A stretch of DNA of 64,000 nt from Flavobacterium sp. W4I14 (GTDB lineage: Bacteria > Bacteroidota > Bacteroidia > Sphingobacteriales > Sphingobacteriaceae): assembly GCA_030817875.1 (NCBI GenBank), contig JAUSZU010000001.1, positions 5,766,001 to 5,830,000 of the forward strand. The letters are read 5' to 3'. Both the position numbers and the translations under genes were made by a program. How positions within the stretch are numbered: position 1 is the first letter of the stretch; every line of letters begins with the position of its first letter. The notes beneath the pieces were generated by a model that was not told the origin of the DNA, did no database searches, and saw nothing but the letters and a program-made list of their open reading frames with translations. Of this stretch, positions 53,717 to 63,457 are shown one piece after another.

Positions 53717-56170
53717 ATGAAAACATTATTTACGCTAGTTGCATGCTTTATGGCATGTGGGGCTTCTTTTGCCCAAAAATTAAATAAACTTACAGGGAAA
53801 ATTGTTGATGAAAAGACTGTTCCGGTATCGTTTGCGATTGTTAGGGTGCTAAATTATCCTGATACCACCGTTTTTAAAAGCGTATCGACCAATATCGACG
53901 GGGAGTTTGCGATCGATCAGCTGAAAAGTGGTGAATATGTGTTGTCGATTTCTATAGTAGGTTTTAAAAATAAAAAAACTAACCATTTTTCGCTTAACGA
54001 AGACATGAAATTACCTTCCATTACGATCGAAAGTTTAAGCAAACAATTAAAAGAAGTGAGCGTTCAGGGCAAAAAACCTTTTATTGAACATCAGATCGAT
54101 AAAATGGTGCTGAATGTAGAGAACAGCATTATTGCAACAGGTGGTACGGCGCTCGAAATTTTGGAGAAAGCACCTGGCGTACAGTTGGACAGGCAAAATG
54201 ACCAGATTCTATTGAACAATAAATCGGGTGTAATGGTGATGATTGATGGGAAGAACAACTTTTTATCGAGTGCCGATTTAACGGTTTATTTAAATGGCTT
54301 AAGTAGTAGCCAGATTGCTACCATCGAAATTATTACTAACCCATCGGCTAAATATGATGCTGCCGGCAACGCGGGTATCATCAACATTAAACTGAAAAAG
54401 AACAAAGCATTTGGTACCAACGGAAGTGTCTCGTCAACCTATCGCAATGCAATAAGGGCTAATTTACCCACTAATATTTACGGATCGGAGCTTAACTTCA
54501 ATTTAAATCACCGCGTAGAAAAGTGGAATTTTTTCACCAATGCAAATGCTTCAAAAAATAATAATTTTTCGAATCTATTTTTAGAGCGGAGTACCAATGC
54601 TAATGGTCTACAGAGCAACTTTGACCAGAATTTTCAGAAAATATATACAGGATCGCGGTTGGCCGCAAAACTAGGTGCAGATTATTATGCAGGTGAAAAA
54701 ACAACCATCGGTATTATGCTTGATGGCAGTACGAATACACGTAAATTGGATAATTTCTCTCAAACCTTTATAAATGAAATTAAGGATGGGGTTGCGGGCA
54801 ATAATTCGTTAATCCAATATTCTGATGCGAATACCCCCAACAAAAATTATAGTGCAAATTTTAATATCAGGCATGATTTTAAAAAGGAAGGTGCCAGCTT
54901 AAATTTTGATGCCGATTATTCTGGCTTTGATTACTCGGGTCTGGAAAATTTTAACACTAACTTTTACGATGAAAAAGGGACTGTTTACAACAATACAATC
55001 ATTAAAAACGATAGTAAAACAGCCATTGATATTTACGCTGCAAAAACAGATTTTACCTGGCCGCTATCAAAAACTACAAAATTGGAAACCGGTTTAAAAA
55101 GTGCTTATGTTAAAACCAATAATGATTTTTTATCGTTGGCATTGGTAAATAATGAATGGCAAAATGTTGTAGGGCAAAGCAATAATTTTATTTACAAAGA
55201 AAACGTAAATGCAGCTTATGCAAATTTATCAAAAGATCTGGGCAAGTGGCAGGTTCAGGCTGGTTTACGGGCAGAGTTTACGCAATCTACCGGAACATCG
55301 GTAACCAATAATACATCGGTAAAACAACATTATTTATCATTATTTCCAACAATTTTTGTTAACCAGAAAATTTCTGAAAGTAGTAATCTGCATTACACCT
55401 ATGGCCGACGGATAGACCGGCCAAATTACCAGCAGTTAAATCCATTTAATTTTTACATGGATCCTTATACCATAGCACAGGGAAATCCATACTTAAAACC
55501 CCAGTTTACCAATAATTTTGAGGTGAGTTATAATTATAAAAGTGGATTGTTTTTTTCATTGAGTTATGCTAAAACAAAAGATTTAATTTTAGATAGTAAA
55601 ACCGCACAAAACGATAGCACCAGAATAGTTACTGTAGGCCAAGGGAATATTGGCAGCGGGGAATATTACTCGGCCGGCTTATCTGTTCCGGTAACCATTG
55701 CCAAATGGTGGAATTTGCAAAACAATTTTAGGGTTTCTTATAATAAATTTAATGATGATAATTTAGAAGGTGCCCCCTTTGTTTTAAGTAAAGTCTTCTA
55801 CAATTTTAATACTGTAAATTCGATTGTTTTGGGCGATAACTGGGCATTAGAAACCAATTTCTGGTTAAACTCACCAAAAGTTAGGGGTTTAGAACGAACC
55901 ACTATTTATCAATATGCTTTAAATATAGGTGTACAGAAAAGTTTTCTGAATAAAGCTTTAAAACTTAAGTTAAATGTTGATGATATTTTTCAGACCAACT
56001 ATTGGAAAGGAACGCTCGATTATCAAAATGTGAATTTAAGGGTGCAGAATAATTACATCAGTAGAAGGGTATCTTTCAATATCAGTTATAGTTTTGGCAA
56101 CCAAAACCTAAAATCAAACCAGGACCGGAAAACGGCAGCAGATGATATTAAGAACAGAGCCGGGGGGTAG
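53717..56170 (+). CDS. Outer-membrane beta-barrel protein with carboxypeptidase-regulatory and plug domains, paralogue 1
   Basis: An 817-residue protein. After signal peptide MKTLFTLVACFMACGASFAQ comes a carboxypeptidase-regulatory fold (about 25-105), a plug-like domain with EILEKAPGVQLDRQNDQILL, MVMIDGKNNFLSSADL and NPSAKYDAAGNAGIINIKLK, and a long outer-membrane beta-barrel (OMP_b-brl_3-like). The barrel contains RIDRPNYQQLNPFNFYMDPY and GNPYLKPQFTNNFEVSYNY. There is no TonB box visible. It follows the PspC gene by 46 bases and has a full-length paralogue directly downstream. Confidence 0.87.
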   Translation: MKTLFTLVACFMACGASFAQKLNKLTGKIVDEKTVPVSFAIVRVLNYPDTTVFKSVSTNIDGEFAIDQLKSGEYVLSISIVGFKNKKTNHFSLNEDMKLPSITIESLSKQLKEVSVQGKKPFIEHQIDKMVLNVENSIIATGGTALEILEKAPGVQLDRQNDQILLNNKSGVMVMIDGKNNFLSSADLTVYLNGLSSSQIATIEIITNPSAKYDAAGNAGIINIKLKKNKAFGTNGSVSSTYRNAIRANLPTNIYGSELNFNLNHRVEKWNFFTNANASKNNNFSNLFLERSTNANGLQSNFDQNFQKIYTGSRLAAKLGADYYAGEKTTIGIMLDGSTNTRKLDNFSQTFINEIKDGVAGNNSLIQYSDANTPNKNYSANFNIRHDFKKEGASLNFDADYSGFDYSGLENFNTNFYDEKGTVYNNTIIKNDSKTAIDIYAAKTDFTWPLSKTTKLETGLKSAYVKTNNDFLSLALVNNEWQNVVGQSNNFIYKENVNAAYANLSKDLGKWQVQAGLRAEFTQSTGTSVTNNTSVKQHYLSLFPTIFVNQKISESSNLHYTYGRRIDRPNYQQLNPFNFYMDPYTIAQGNPYLKPQFTNNFEVSYNYKSGLFFSLSYAKTKDLILDSKTAQNDSTRIVTVGQGNIGSGEYYSAGLSVPVTIAKWWNLQNNFRVSYNKFNDDNLEGAPFVLSKVFYNFNTVNSIVLGDNWALETNFWLNSPKVRGLERTTIYQYALNIGVQKSFLNKALKLKLNVDDIFQTNYWKGTLDYQNVNLRVQNNYISRRVSFNISYSFGNQNLKSNQDRKTAADDIKNRAGG

Positions 56171-56278
56171 TCATCAGTCCAGGGGCTAAACTTGAAGGCA
56201 GAAGTTCCGGGTCGACTGTGTTTCGCAATAACAGATTTGTTTCAGCATTAAAAATAGAACGCCTAAAAAGAAGAAATC

Positions 56279-58726
56279 ATGAAAACATTATTTACGCTAG
56301 TTGCATGCTTAATGGCATGTGGGGCTTCTTTTGCCCAAAAATTAAATACTTTGACGGGAAAAATCGTCGATGAAAAGACAGTTCCAGTGTCGTTTGCGGT
56401 TGTTCGCGTGTTAAATTATCCTGATACCACCGTGGTTAAAAGCGTATCGACCAATATTGAAGGAGCGTTTGCAATTGATCAGTTGAAAAGCGGAGAGTAT
56501 GTATTGTCGATTTCTATAGTGGGCTTCAAAAGTAAAAAAACAAATCGCTTTTCGCTTAACAAAGACATGAAATTACCTACCATCACGATTGAAAGTTTAA
56601 GCAAACAATTAAAAGAAGTAAGCGTTCAGGGCAAAAAACCTTTTATCGAACACCAGATCGATAAAACGGTGCTGAATGTAGAAAATAGCATTATTGCAAC
56701 TGGAGGCACGGCTTTAGAAGTGTTAGAAAAAGCCCCAGGCGTGCAGATCGACCGCCAAAACGACCAGATTAAACTGAATAATAAAAGCGGAGTGACAGTA
56801 ATGATCGACGGGAAATCAAATTTCCTATCGGGTGCTGATATTACCACATTGCTGAGCAATATGAGCAGCGATCAGATTGCTACCATCGAACTCATTACCA
56901 ATCCATCTGCCAGGTACGATGCCGCCGGAAATGCCGGGATCATCAACATCAGACTAAAACGCAACAAAGCTTATGGTACCAATGGTACGGTTTCTGTTAC
57001 TACCGGGCAGGGCATTATGCCCGATTCGCCCAGCGATTTATTTCGTGCAGGGGTAAACCTAAACTTAAATCACAGGCAAGGTAAATGGAACATTTTTGGA
57101 AATGGTGCCGTTGTACGCAAAGCCCAGTTTAACAATACCTTTTTATCCCGTACCACTTTATCTGAAGGTTTGGCCAGTTCACTTACGCAAAATTTCGACC
57201 GCAAAAATAAAGGTGTTGGTTTTCAGGGGAAACTAGGTGCAGATTACTACGCTTCTGAGAAAACAGTTTTCGGGGTGATGTTAGATGCCAATACGGTAAA
57301 CACCAAACTAACCAATTTTAGCAATACCAATATTAATGCAGTGCAGAATGGTGTTTCCAATCTGAGTTATATTTTACAGGATGCCAACTCGAGTTCGCCT
57401 GTGGGTAATTTAACAGCTAACTTTAACATTAAACATGATTTCGATAAAAATGGTAAGAGCCTTACATTCGATATTGATTATTCGGGTTTCAGCAATAAAA
57501 AGGATGAAAACTTTCTGGCCAATTATTTAAATGGAAACGGCAGCCCGACCAATCAAACCAGTTTAAGAAATAATACGGATGCCGAAATTAATGTGTATGC
57601 CGCCAGAACGGATTTCACTTTGCCCATTTCTAAAACGATGAAAATTGAAACGGGCTTAAAAAGCAGCTATGTAGTTACAAATAACGACTTTATCTCTGAG
57701 CAGTTGGTATCTGGTGCATGGCAAAATGATCTGGGTAAATCGAACAACTTTGTTTACAAAGAAAATATCAATGCCATTTACGGTAGTTTCTCTAAAGAAT
57801 GGAAGGTATGGCAGGTTCAGCTGGGTTTAAGGGCAGAGCATACACATTCTAATGGCACTTCTGTAACCGACCAGAAAGAAGTAGACCGGAACTATCTATC
57901 TGTTTTTCCAACGGTTTTTGTTAATCAGAAGATCAGTGAAAACCATAATATCCGTTATTCTTATGGCAGAAGGGTAGACCGTCCGAATTACCAACAGCTT
58001 AATCCATTTGTGTTTTACATGGACCCTTTGGCGGTTGATCAGGGAAATCCTTATCTGAAACCTCAGTTTACTGATAATTACCAGATCAGTTATAGTTATA
58101 AACAAGCTTCTTTCTCCCTGAGCTATTCGAATACCCGTGATATGATTACTCAAATTAGTAAACAGGATGATGCTACCCGGGTGATCAGTGTAATCCGCCA
58201 GAATTTAGGCCGCTTCCAGAATTATTCTGCGGATTTATATGTTCCTGTTAAGGTTACGAAATGGTGGAATATTCAAAATAATGTTAGTGTTTATTACAGC
58301 AAATTTAATGACGGAAATATTGAAGGTGCTGCATACAGTGCAGGTAAGGCTGCGGTAAATATTTTTACTTCCAATTCTTTTACCTTGCCTCAAAACTTTA
58401 GTATCGAAATTAGTGCATGGCTAAACTCACCAAGGGTTTCGGGTGTAGAACAAACCACCATTTATCAGGGCGCTTTAAATGCCGGAATTCAGAAAACTTT
58501 AATGAACAAAAAGCTAAAACTACGTTTAAATATGGATGATATCTTACTTACCAACCATTGGGAAGGGAAACTGGTTTATCAGAACATCAATATGAACGTA
58601 GTGAACCGCTACACCAGCCGAAGGGCAAATTTCAACATCAGCTACAATTTCGGGAACCAGAATGTAAAATCAGCCAGGTCTAGGAATACGGCTACCGATG
58701 ATATCAAGGGAAGAGCAGGGGGGTAG
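56279..58726 (+). CDS. Outer-membrane beta-barrel protein with carboxypeptidase-regulatory and plug domains, paralogue 2
   Basis: An 815-residue tandem paralogue of the previous gene. The first 20 codons are nearly identical at DNA level (one base changed), and the regulatory/plug region is highly similar. The barrel is more divergent, for example in QGIMPDSPSDLFRAG. Conserved marks are EVLEKAPGVQIDRQNDQIKL, NPSARYDAAGNAGIINIRLK and RVDRPNYQQLNPFVFYMDPL. The C-terminus keeps DDIKGRAGG as in paralogue 1 (DDIKNRAGG), after the barrel. Ligand unknown. Confidence 0.87.
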   Translation: MKTLFTLVACLMACGASFAQKLNTLTGKIVDEKTVPVSFAVVRVLNYPDTTVVKSVSTNIEGAFAIDQLKSGEYVLSISIVGFKSKKTNRFSLNKDMKLPTITIESLSKQLKEVSVQGKKPFIEHQIDKTVLNVENSIIATGGTALEVLEKAPGVQIDRQNDQIKLNNKSGVTVMIDGKSNFLSGADITTLLSNMSSDQIATIELITNPSARYDAAGNAGIINIRLKRNKAYGTNGTVSVTTGQGIMPDSPSDLFRAGVNLNLNHRQGKWNIFGNGAVVRKAQFNNTFLSRTTLSEGLASSLTQNFDRKNKGVGFQGKLGADYYASEKTVFGVMLDANTVNTKLTNFSNTNINAVQNGVSNLSYILQDANSSSPVGNLTANFNIKHDFDKNGKSLTFDIDYSGFSNKKDENFLANYLNGNGSPTNQTSLRNNTDAEINVYAARTDFTLPISKTMKIETGLKSSYVVTNNDFISEQLVSGAWQNDLGKSNNFVYKENINAIYGSFSKEWKVWQVQLGLRAEHTHSNGTSVTDQKEVDRNYLSVFPTVFVNQKISENHNIRYSYGRRVDRPNYQQLNPFVFYMDPLAVDQGNPYLKPQFTDNYQISYSYKQASFSLSYSNTRDMITQISKQDDATRVISVIRQNLGRFQNYSADLYVPVKVTKWWNIQNNVSVYYSKFNDGNIEGAAYSAGKAAVNIFTSNSFTLPQNFSIEISAWLNSPRVSGVEQTTIYQGALNAGIQKTLMNKKLKLRLNMDDILLTNHWEGKLVYQNINMNVVNRYTSRRANFNISYNFGNQNVKSARSRNTATDDIKGRAGG

Positions 58727-58817
58727 TTTTTTAGTCCTCAGTCTAGGTGGTAAATTCCCAATTAACCAATTTATACAGTTAACCAGTTAATCATTTCAAA
58801 CAATTAACCAAAAAACA

Positions 58818-59180
58818 ATGAAAAATATAATATACAGTATCGCAATTTTATTAACCGCTTTAGCTTACGGATGCCATAATAGTGACGGTTATTTATCAAT
58901 AAATGCTACGGATAATGATACTAGTTTCAAATTTGAAGCAAAGTATGCCGAGGATAAAACGGGTAAGCTGGAAAAATACCTGGATAGTGCCTTGAATAAT
59001 GAACTTCCGTTAGATCAGAATATTGATCTGTTCGTAAACTTAAACGGCAGCGATAAGTTTAACCTTAAAGCCAAAAGAGGCTGGTTAGTAATTGACTTTG
59101 ATAAGCGGAACAGCTCATTGGCAGGTTATATGAAAGTTAAAAAACTTACCGAAGGGATTAAGCAGAAGTTAACGGAATAA
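58818..59180 (+). CDS. Hypothetical lipoprotein
   Basis: A 120-residue protein with a lipobox (LAYGC) after a hydrophobic leader, MKNIIYSIAILLTALAYG. The mature part contains SDGYLSINATDNDTSFKFEA and a basic C-terminus. No family was recognised. It lies 91 bases after the second barrel gene and may be the last gene of the padR-pspC operon; an envelope-associated function is inferred from that context. Confidence 0.7.
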   Translation: MKNIIYSIAILLTALAYGCHNSDGYLSINATDNDTSFKFEAKYAEDKTGKLEKYLDSALNNELPLDQNIDLFVNLNGSDKFNLKAKRGWLVIDFDKRNSSLAGYMKVKKLTEGIKQKLTE

Positions 59181-59464
59181 TTGTGTTTTAACACAAAGAT
59201 CACAGGGAGAAGACGCAGAGGGTGCAAAGTTGGACAGTTTCGACTATGCTTAAACTGACAATTTAATGCGATCGTCATTCCCGCGCAGGCGGGAATCTTA
59301 ATGCTTGCGTGCTGTCGCCTTTTAATCCCAATTAGCGAAGGAAAGGCACAGAGGGCATAAAATTGGCATGTGTTCGACTACACTCAGACTGAAAATTATA
59401 AAGAAAATTGGCGAATATTAGTGTGATATGCGTGGTGTCATCTATTATATCTTATTCCGTAGTT
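59181..59464. other. Spacer with dispersed-repeat fragments
   Basis: No gene was found. It has a hairpin with ATTCCCGC-GCAG-GCGGGAAT (around 59277-59296), fragments reading AACACAAAGATCACAGGG and AAGGCACAGAGGG, and a TGTTCGACTACACTCAG piece that resembles repeat debris. Confidence 0.5.
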
Positions 59465-60177
59465 TTAATTGTTCCAAATTAAAAGTCCGCCAATGTTTTC
59501 AATGTTTAATTTTTCGACGTCGTTTATTTTATCAAGACGTTTTTCAAAATATTGAAGTGCTATTTTAACTTTTTCAACTGCTTTTCTGAGTTTATGTCGA
59601 TCAATTGACAGCGTAATTCTTGTGGTGTAGGTTGGAAGGGTTCATCAAATTCGTCAACCGAAAAATCAAATACGATATTGTCGCCATCAAATTTGATCTG
59701 TAGGGCAGGGTGTCCTTCGTAATAAGTATTTTGTAGCATTGAAAGTCTGTCCCAATACATGATATCACTCAGCCCTCCGCAACATTGAGGAAAATATTTG
59801 TCTTGCCCATCAATATTCAAAACATAACCGCCAAAAAATGTTGCAGCCTGTTGTCGTTCATATTTTCCATCTCTCATTTCTTGCGTATGGTCAATGGTGA
59901 GTTTGGTTAAGTTGTTATCAGTAATTTCTGAGAGTTTATAGAATGGAAAACCTTTTAAATAAGGTGTCAGTTTATCTTTAAAGCCCGCTTTTCGAAAGCA
60001 CTCTTGATGATAAGCGTTCCAAATTTCAGAATGTTCCCAATAAGGAAATTTGTCGGGTGCAGTTAGCTCCTGATTGTTATATCCGATTTCAATTACTGGT
60101 ATCAAATCTATGAGCATGCTTGTTAATTTAGTTGCCACAAGGTAGGAATTTGGTAGGTTTTTAAGCAATTGGCTCAA
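59465..60177 (-). pseudogene. Uncharacterised protein gene, about 237 aa, with one-base frameshift near its 3' end
   Basis: The first frame (60177 down to 59560) encodes a soluble protein with CFRKAGFKDKLTPYLKGFPF and GGYVLNIDGQDKYFPQCCGG, and no family I recognise. It breaks after PFQPTPQELR. A different frame then reads LSIDRHKLRKAVEKVKIALQ and ends GGLLIWNN at a TAA at 59465-59467, in a helical, coding-like composition. A missing base near 59611-59613 would join them into about 237 residues. A SMI1/KNR4-like immunity protein is encoded 3 kb away, but no toxin is seen, so a link is speculative. Confidence 0.68.
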
Positions 60178-60609
60178 GAATTAACCAGATAAGAAATTTA
60201 AGGAACATATAAGCTAACGCAGTGGCTATTCAACCTTGCCAAAAGCTACAGGCCCTCCTAACTAAACCCGACAACAGCAGAAATCCTTTTTGTTGCCCTT
60301 TTCAATAGACTCAGGATAACAGCAACAAAAAGATTGTAGCGAATGGCGGGACTGCGTTGCCCGAAAAGTACAGAACCATTCGTTTCCAGATCCTTTATTT
60401 CCAGTTAAATCATTAACCATATCGGTTATAGCATCCGAATAATGATCACGTAAGCGGTAAAGTGGAAGATATAATACCTAAGATGCTCCAATAACCATCT
60501 TAGGTCCAATGTAAATGGTCATAAAAACGCCTTGTTATTGTCACGATTGCCCCTCATGCGCGTTGCTCTTCTGTTGTAACTTTATCATCATCAAATCAAT
60601 AGAAATAAC
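60178..60609. other. Gene-free spacer with repeat-like sequence
   Basis: No gene was seen in 432 bases. It includes a GGCGGGACTGC patch similar to sequence near 50705 (on the opposite strand) and CCCGACAACAGC-type sequence, suggestive of the same dispersed repeat debris. Confidence 0.45.
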
Positions 60610-61188
60610 ATGAGAAAGATCAAAATAATGGAACACATCTCGCTTGATGGCGTGATGCAGCACGAAAACAGCGAGGATTTCGCGCATGGCGGATGGACAA
60701 CACCTTACCGGAGTTTGGAAGGTTTAGCAGCCGTACTGGAGGCGCAGGGCACTAATATCGATCTGTTATTGGGCCGCAAAACCTACGATAGCTGGACCCA
60801 GTACTGGCCAAAAGCAGGCGATAATCCGATGGCAAATAGTTTGAATAACGGCAAAAAATACGTCGCTACCCATAGACCAGACAGCCTCGAATGGGGGCCT
60901 GTTGAAGATTTAGGCACTGACATCGTAAAGCGTATTCACGAACTCAAATCAACAGAAGGTCCTGATCTGATTGTATATGGAAGCTCGACGGTGGTTGCGG
61001 TGTTATTAGAGCAGGGATTGGTTGACGAGGTGGTGCTGATGGTATACCCGGTATTGCTGGGCACGGGCAAACGTTTCTTTTCTGAAAACGCCAATGCGCG
61101 CGAACTGGCTTTTGTGAGCACAAAAACTACGCCTACAGGAGTGCAACTGAATACTTATCGGTATGTTGGAGAACTGGGGAAGGGTTAG
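60610..61188 (+). CDS. Dihydrofolate reductase family protein (RibD C-terminal-like)
   Basis: A 192-residue protein of the RibD C-terminal/DHFR superfamily: MEHISLDGVMQHENSEDFAH, LLLGRKTYDSWTQYWP, IVYGSSTVVAVLLEQGLVDE and VYPVLLGTGKRFF. These are typical of the small reductases often called YwjB- or YyaP-like. NADPH is the likely cofactor; the substrate is unknown. It is a single-gene unit between two gene-free stretches. Confidence 0.9.
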   Translation: MRKIKIMEHISLDGVMQHENSEDFAHGGWTTPYRSLEGLAAVLEAQGTNIDLLLGRKTYDSWTQYWPKAGDNPMANSLNNGKKYVATHRPDSLEWGPVEDLGTDIVKRIHELKSTEGPDLIVYGSSTVVAVLLEQGLVDEVVLMVYPVLLGTGKRFFSENANARELAFVSTKTTPTGVQLNTYRYVGELGKG

Positions 61189-61576
61189 TTTGTAGCTTGG
61201 AGTCAGAAGCCAGGGGTCGGAGGTCCGAAGTTTGGGGTTTATATTAACTCAACGCGTCATTTGCGAACCGAGGGCTATGGGTTGTGAGGTGGCGTGAAGC
61301 AATCTATTTTGTGGATTAGTTCGAAATTTGGATTTCTAAAAAGAGAGAACAAGATGGGATTAGTTTGGAGTTGATAGGTTTTTTGGAGCGCATGGGCTGT
61401 AATCCTTGCGTTGGGTTCGGTCCTGCTGTACGTTTCACTTCCATCAGGGCTATTTAACTTCGGGCTGTACCCCGAAGATGAAGATAACGTATGGAGCAAT
61501 CTGTTGGCATATTAATCTTGGTTCGGGAGGTTGGGGGGCGAAACCTAACATTGGAAGATTGGTTTTGGTATATCAT
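61189..61576. other. Gene-free spacer
   Basis: No convincing gene was seen. A 74-codon minus-strand frame (61275-61499) has no start context and lies over a GTACGTTTCACTTCCATCAG patch that resembles a dispersed Pedobacter-type element, so it is not called. Confidence 0.45.
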
Positions 61577-61607
61577 TAAAAAACGCCCATACTTTTCGGC
61601 ATGAGCG
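61577..61607 (-). terminator. Terminator of small lipoprotein gene
   Basis: On the minus strand, CGCTCATGC and GTATGGGCG pair with wobbles around a GAAAA-rich loop and are followed by six or seven T residues, about 20 bases past the stop codon. Confidence 0.75.
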
Positions 61608-61626
61608 CTAGTTGTTTGTTATTGTC

Positions 61627-61818
61627 TTAATTTCTTACATCAGCAGGGGCATTCCTGGTCGAATCTGCTAGAGAATCTGTACTGGCACTGTCAATCACCT
61701 TATTTGTATCAGAGTATTTGTACATACTGTCGGCATTTTCCTGATCGGCTTTTTTACCACTGCACGCTGACAACGCTAAACCAAAGGCAGCTACCAAGAT
61801 TATTATTTTTGTTTTCAT
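61627..61818 (-). CDS. Small lipoprotein
   Basis: A 63-residue lipoprotein: leader MKTKIIILVAAFGLALSACSG with lipobox LSAC, then a Ser/Asp-rich tail (DSASTDSLADSTRNAP). The ATG at 61818 is preferred over the upstream in-frame start at 61863 because it begins the lipoprotein leader. Short, low-complexity lipoproteins of this type are frequent in Sphingobacteriaceae. Function unknown. Confidence 0.8.
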   Translation of the reverse strand: MKTKIIILVAAFGLALSACSGKKADQENADSMYKYSDTNKVIDSASTDSLADSTRNAPADVRN

Positions 61819-62112
61819 ATCAAATGTTATTGGTGTACTTATATAATCCCTTTTAAAAGGCAATTGTTTTGATAATGTTAAAATGAGGGTTTTGGTACGA
61901 CATTGCGATTAGTCGGAGTCCGGGGCCGGAGGTCTGGACTCTAAACCAAGCGATACGTCCTTGCGAACCGCAAGGCAGGAATTGCGAAGTGATGCAATCC
62001 AATCATTAAAAATAAACGATTTAAGCCCTATAGTTAGCTGCCAGCTTATATTTCCTTCAATTCCTTATATGGTCAAATACCACTTCATTCGTGTTTGTTT
62101 TGTCATCCCCTT
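61819..62112. other. Gene-free spacer
   Basis: No gene was seen. It contains a degraded family B-like piece (TCCTTGCGAACCGCAAGG at 61950-61967 with a GAAGTGATGCAATCC partner) but no complete repeat. Confidence 0.4.
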
Positions 62113-62151
62113 AAACAAAATCAACCGGAAACCTTGATGATTCCCGGTTGA
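62113..62151 (-). terminator. Terminator of DUF4189/FISUMP gene
   Basis: On the minus strand, TCAACCGGGAA (from 62151) pairs with the TTCCGGTTGA at 62121-62130 and is followed by TTTTGTTT, about 58 bases past the stop codon. Confidence 0.7.
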
Positions 62152-62208
62152 GTAAACAATTTCTAACCTTTAGGTTCCGAAATATGAACATTATTATGAT
62201 ACGGCCAA

Positions 62209-63285
62209 TTAATCTTTCACTAGCCTTACCGCGGCGCCTGTGGTTTTACTATAATCGGTTACACGCGGTTCACTGTATTTGTTAAAGTCAAGGTAGTAGG
62301 CAAAGCTGTCGCCGCTTGATTTGGTTGTGCTCGACCACCAGTAGCTTAACCATATCCCATACTTGAAAGACTGGCCGCCACCATATTCATCGCCACCTGC
62401 ACTGCCATTGTGAAGTAAATTGAGGCCTGATGAGTTATCGCCATTGCCATGCGCAAATTTGTAAGTATCCTTTATATCCCAGCCAGTGGTTGCCCTCATT
62501 TTTTTACCGGCCACTTTTTCGCCGCCTAAAGCAGCTATAAGGGTTAAAAATTCACTGCTGCTAGGCACATGCCAACCTGCAGGCGCTAAGCCACGGCGAT
62601 CGGTAACCGCATAAAAGTTGTACAGCTTACCGTATTTCTTTTCATTGCTGCTGTCGAAATTAAGATAACAATAAGCCGGAATTTTATCCCTGCTTACTTT
62701 TTCCCATTCTTTTTGGTTGGCTGCGTAATAAATCTGCTCACCGTTTCTATAGGTGCTCACGTTTAAATTGGTGCTTGTCCACACCTGGTTGCCAATTTTT
62801 ACCGGACCTGTAATTTCAGGCGACGCATTGTATATTTCTTTTAACTGCGCCGCTTGTGCTGCATTACAGCTCCAAACAAAGTTGTTAGGTTGTATGCCGC
62901 CACTTCTTTTTAAAAATTCTTTAGTTGCTATTGCATCGGCTTCTTCTTTGGTTTTTGCTATACCCCAGCCAAATGCGGTACCCACATTACCGTTTATGGT
63001 ACGGTATGCCGCACAACCTGTACCTGAATAAGTGAGCACAATGCTACAAGACCCGCCACGTTTGTTGCATTCGTCAACTGCTCTCTTCTCGGCTTCCGCC
63101 CGGTTTGGCTGATCGAATGAAAAACCATAATAAAAACCATTGGATCGGTCTATAGCCAATGCACCATATTTGGTTTTAACGGGAACAGCCGTTTTGGTTG
63201 CCGATTTCTTTACCTGTGCAATTAAATTGGATGTAGTAACCAATAGCACAAGCACTGCCATTAATAGTAGTTTGTTTATTTTCAT
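62209..63285 (-). CDS. Exported DUF4189 plus FISUMP-domain protein
   Basis: A 358-residue exported protein. After signal peptide MKINKLLLMAVLVLLVTTSN comes a DUF4189-like domain (about 42-130: AIDRSNGFYYGFSFDQPNRA, EAEKRAVDECNKRGGSCSIV, FGWGIAKTKEEADAIA). A FISUMP domain follows (about 165-358) with IGNQVWTSTNLNVSTYRNG, GKLYNFYAVTDRRGLAPAGW, HVPSSSEFLTLIAALGG and WLSYWWSSTT. FISUMP domains are C-lectin-like and common in surface proteins of Bacteroidota and Fibrobacter. The binding target is unknown. Confidence 0.88.
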   Translation of the reverse strand: MKINKLLLMAVLVLLVTTSNLIAQVKKSATKTAVPVKTKYGALAIDRSNGFYYGFSFDQPNRAEAEKRAVDECNKRGGSCSIVLTYSGTGCAAYRTINGNVGTAFGWGIAKTKEEADAIATKEFLKRSGGIQPNNFVWSCNAAQAAQLKEIYNASPEITGPVKIGNQVWTSTNLNVSTYRNGEQIYYAANQKEWEKVSRDKIPAYCYLNFDSSNEKKYGKLYNFYAVTDRRGLAPAGWHVPSSSEFLTLIAALGGEKVAGKKMRATTGWDIKDTYKFAHGNGDNSSGLNLLHNGSAGGDEYGGGQSFKYGIWLSYWWSSTTKSSGDSFAYYLDFNKYSEPRVTDYSKTTGAAVRLVKD

Positions 63286-63457
63286 GCTTTATTGTTTGTT
63301 TGTTATGAGCAAATTTCCCAATCACGCTATTGGGCGTCAATACCATTTATTGGGTATATTTTGATGGGGGTTTGAGAAGTTGGGCGATGAAGATTCGAAG
63401 TTTGGATTTATAAAGGCGAAACCGAACTTCAATCTTGGAACTGAAGTTGGATAGGAG

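Noticed and set aside
53717..58726. A SusC/SusD nutrient-uptake locus
   Set aside because: No SusD-like lipoprotein, glycan enzyme or typical SusC signature is present near the barrel genes.
61275..61499. 74-codon minus-strand open frame
   Set aside because: Non-coding composition, overlap with a dispersed-element-like patch and no family.
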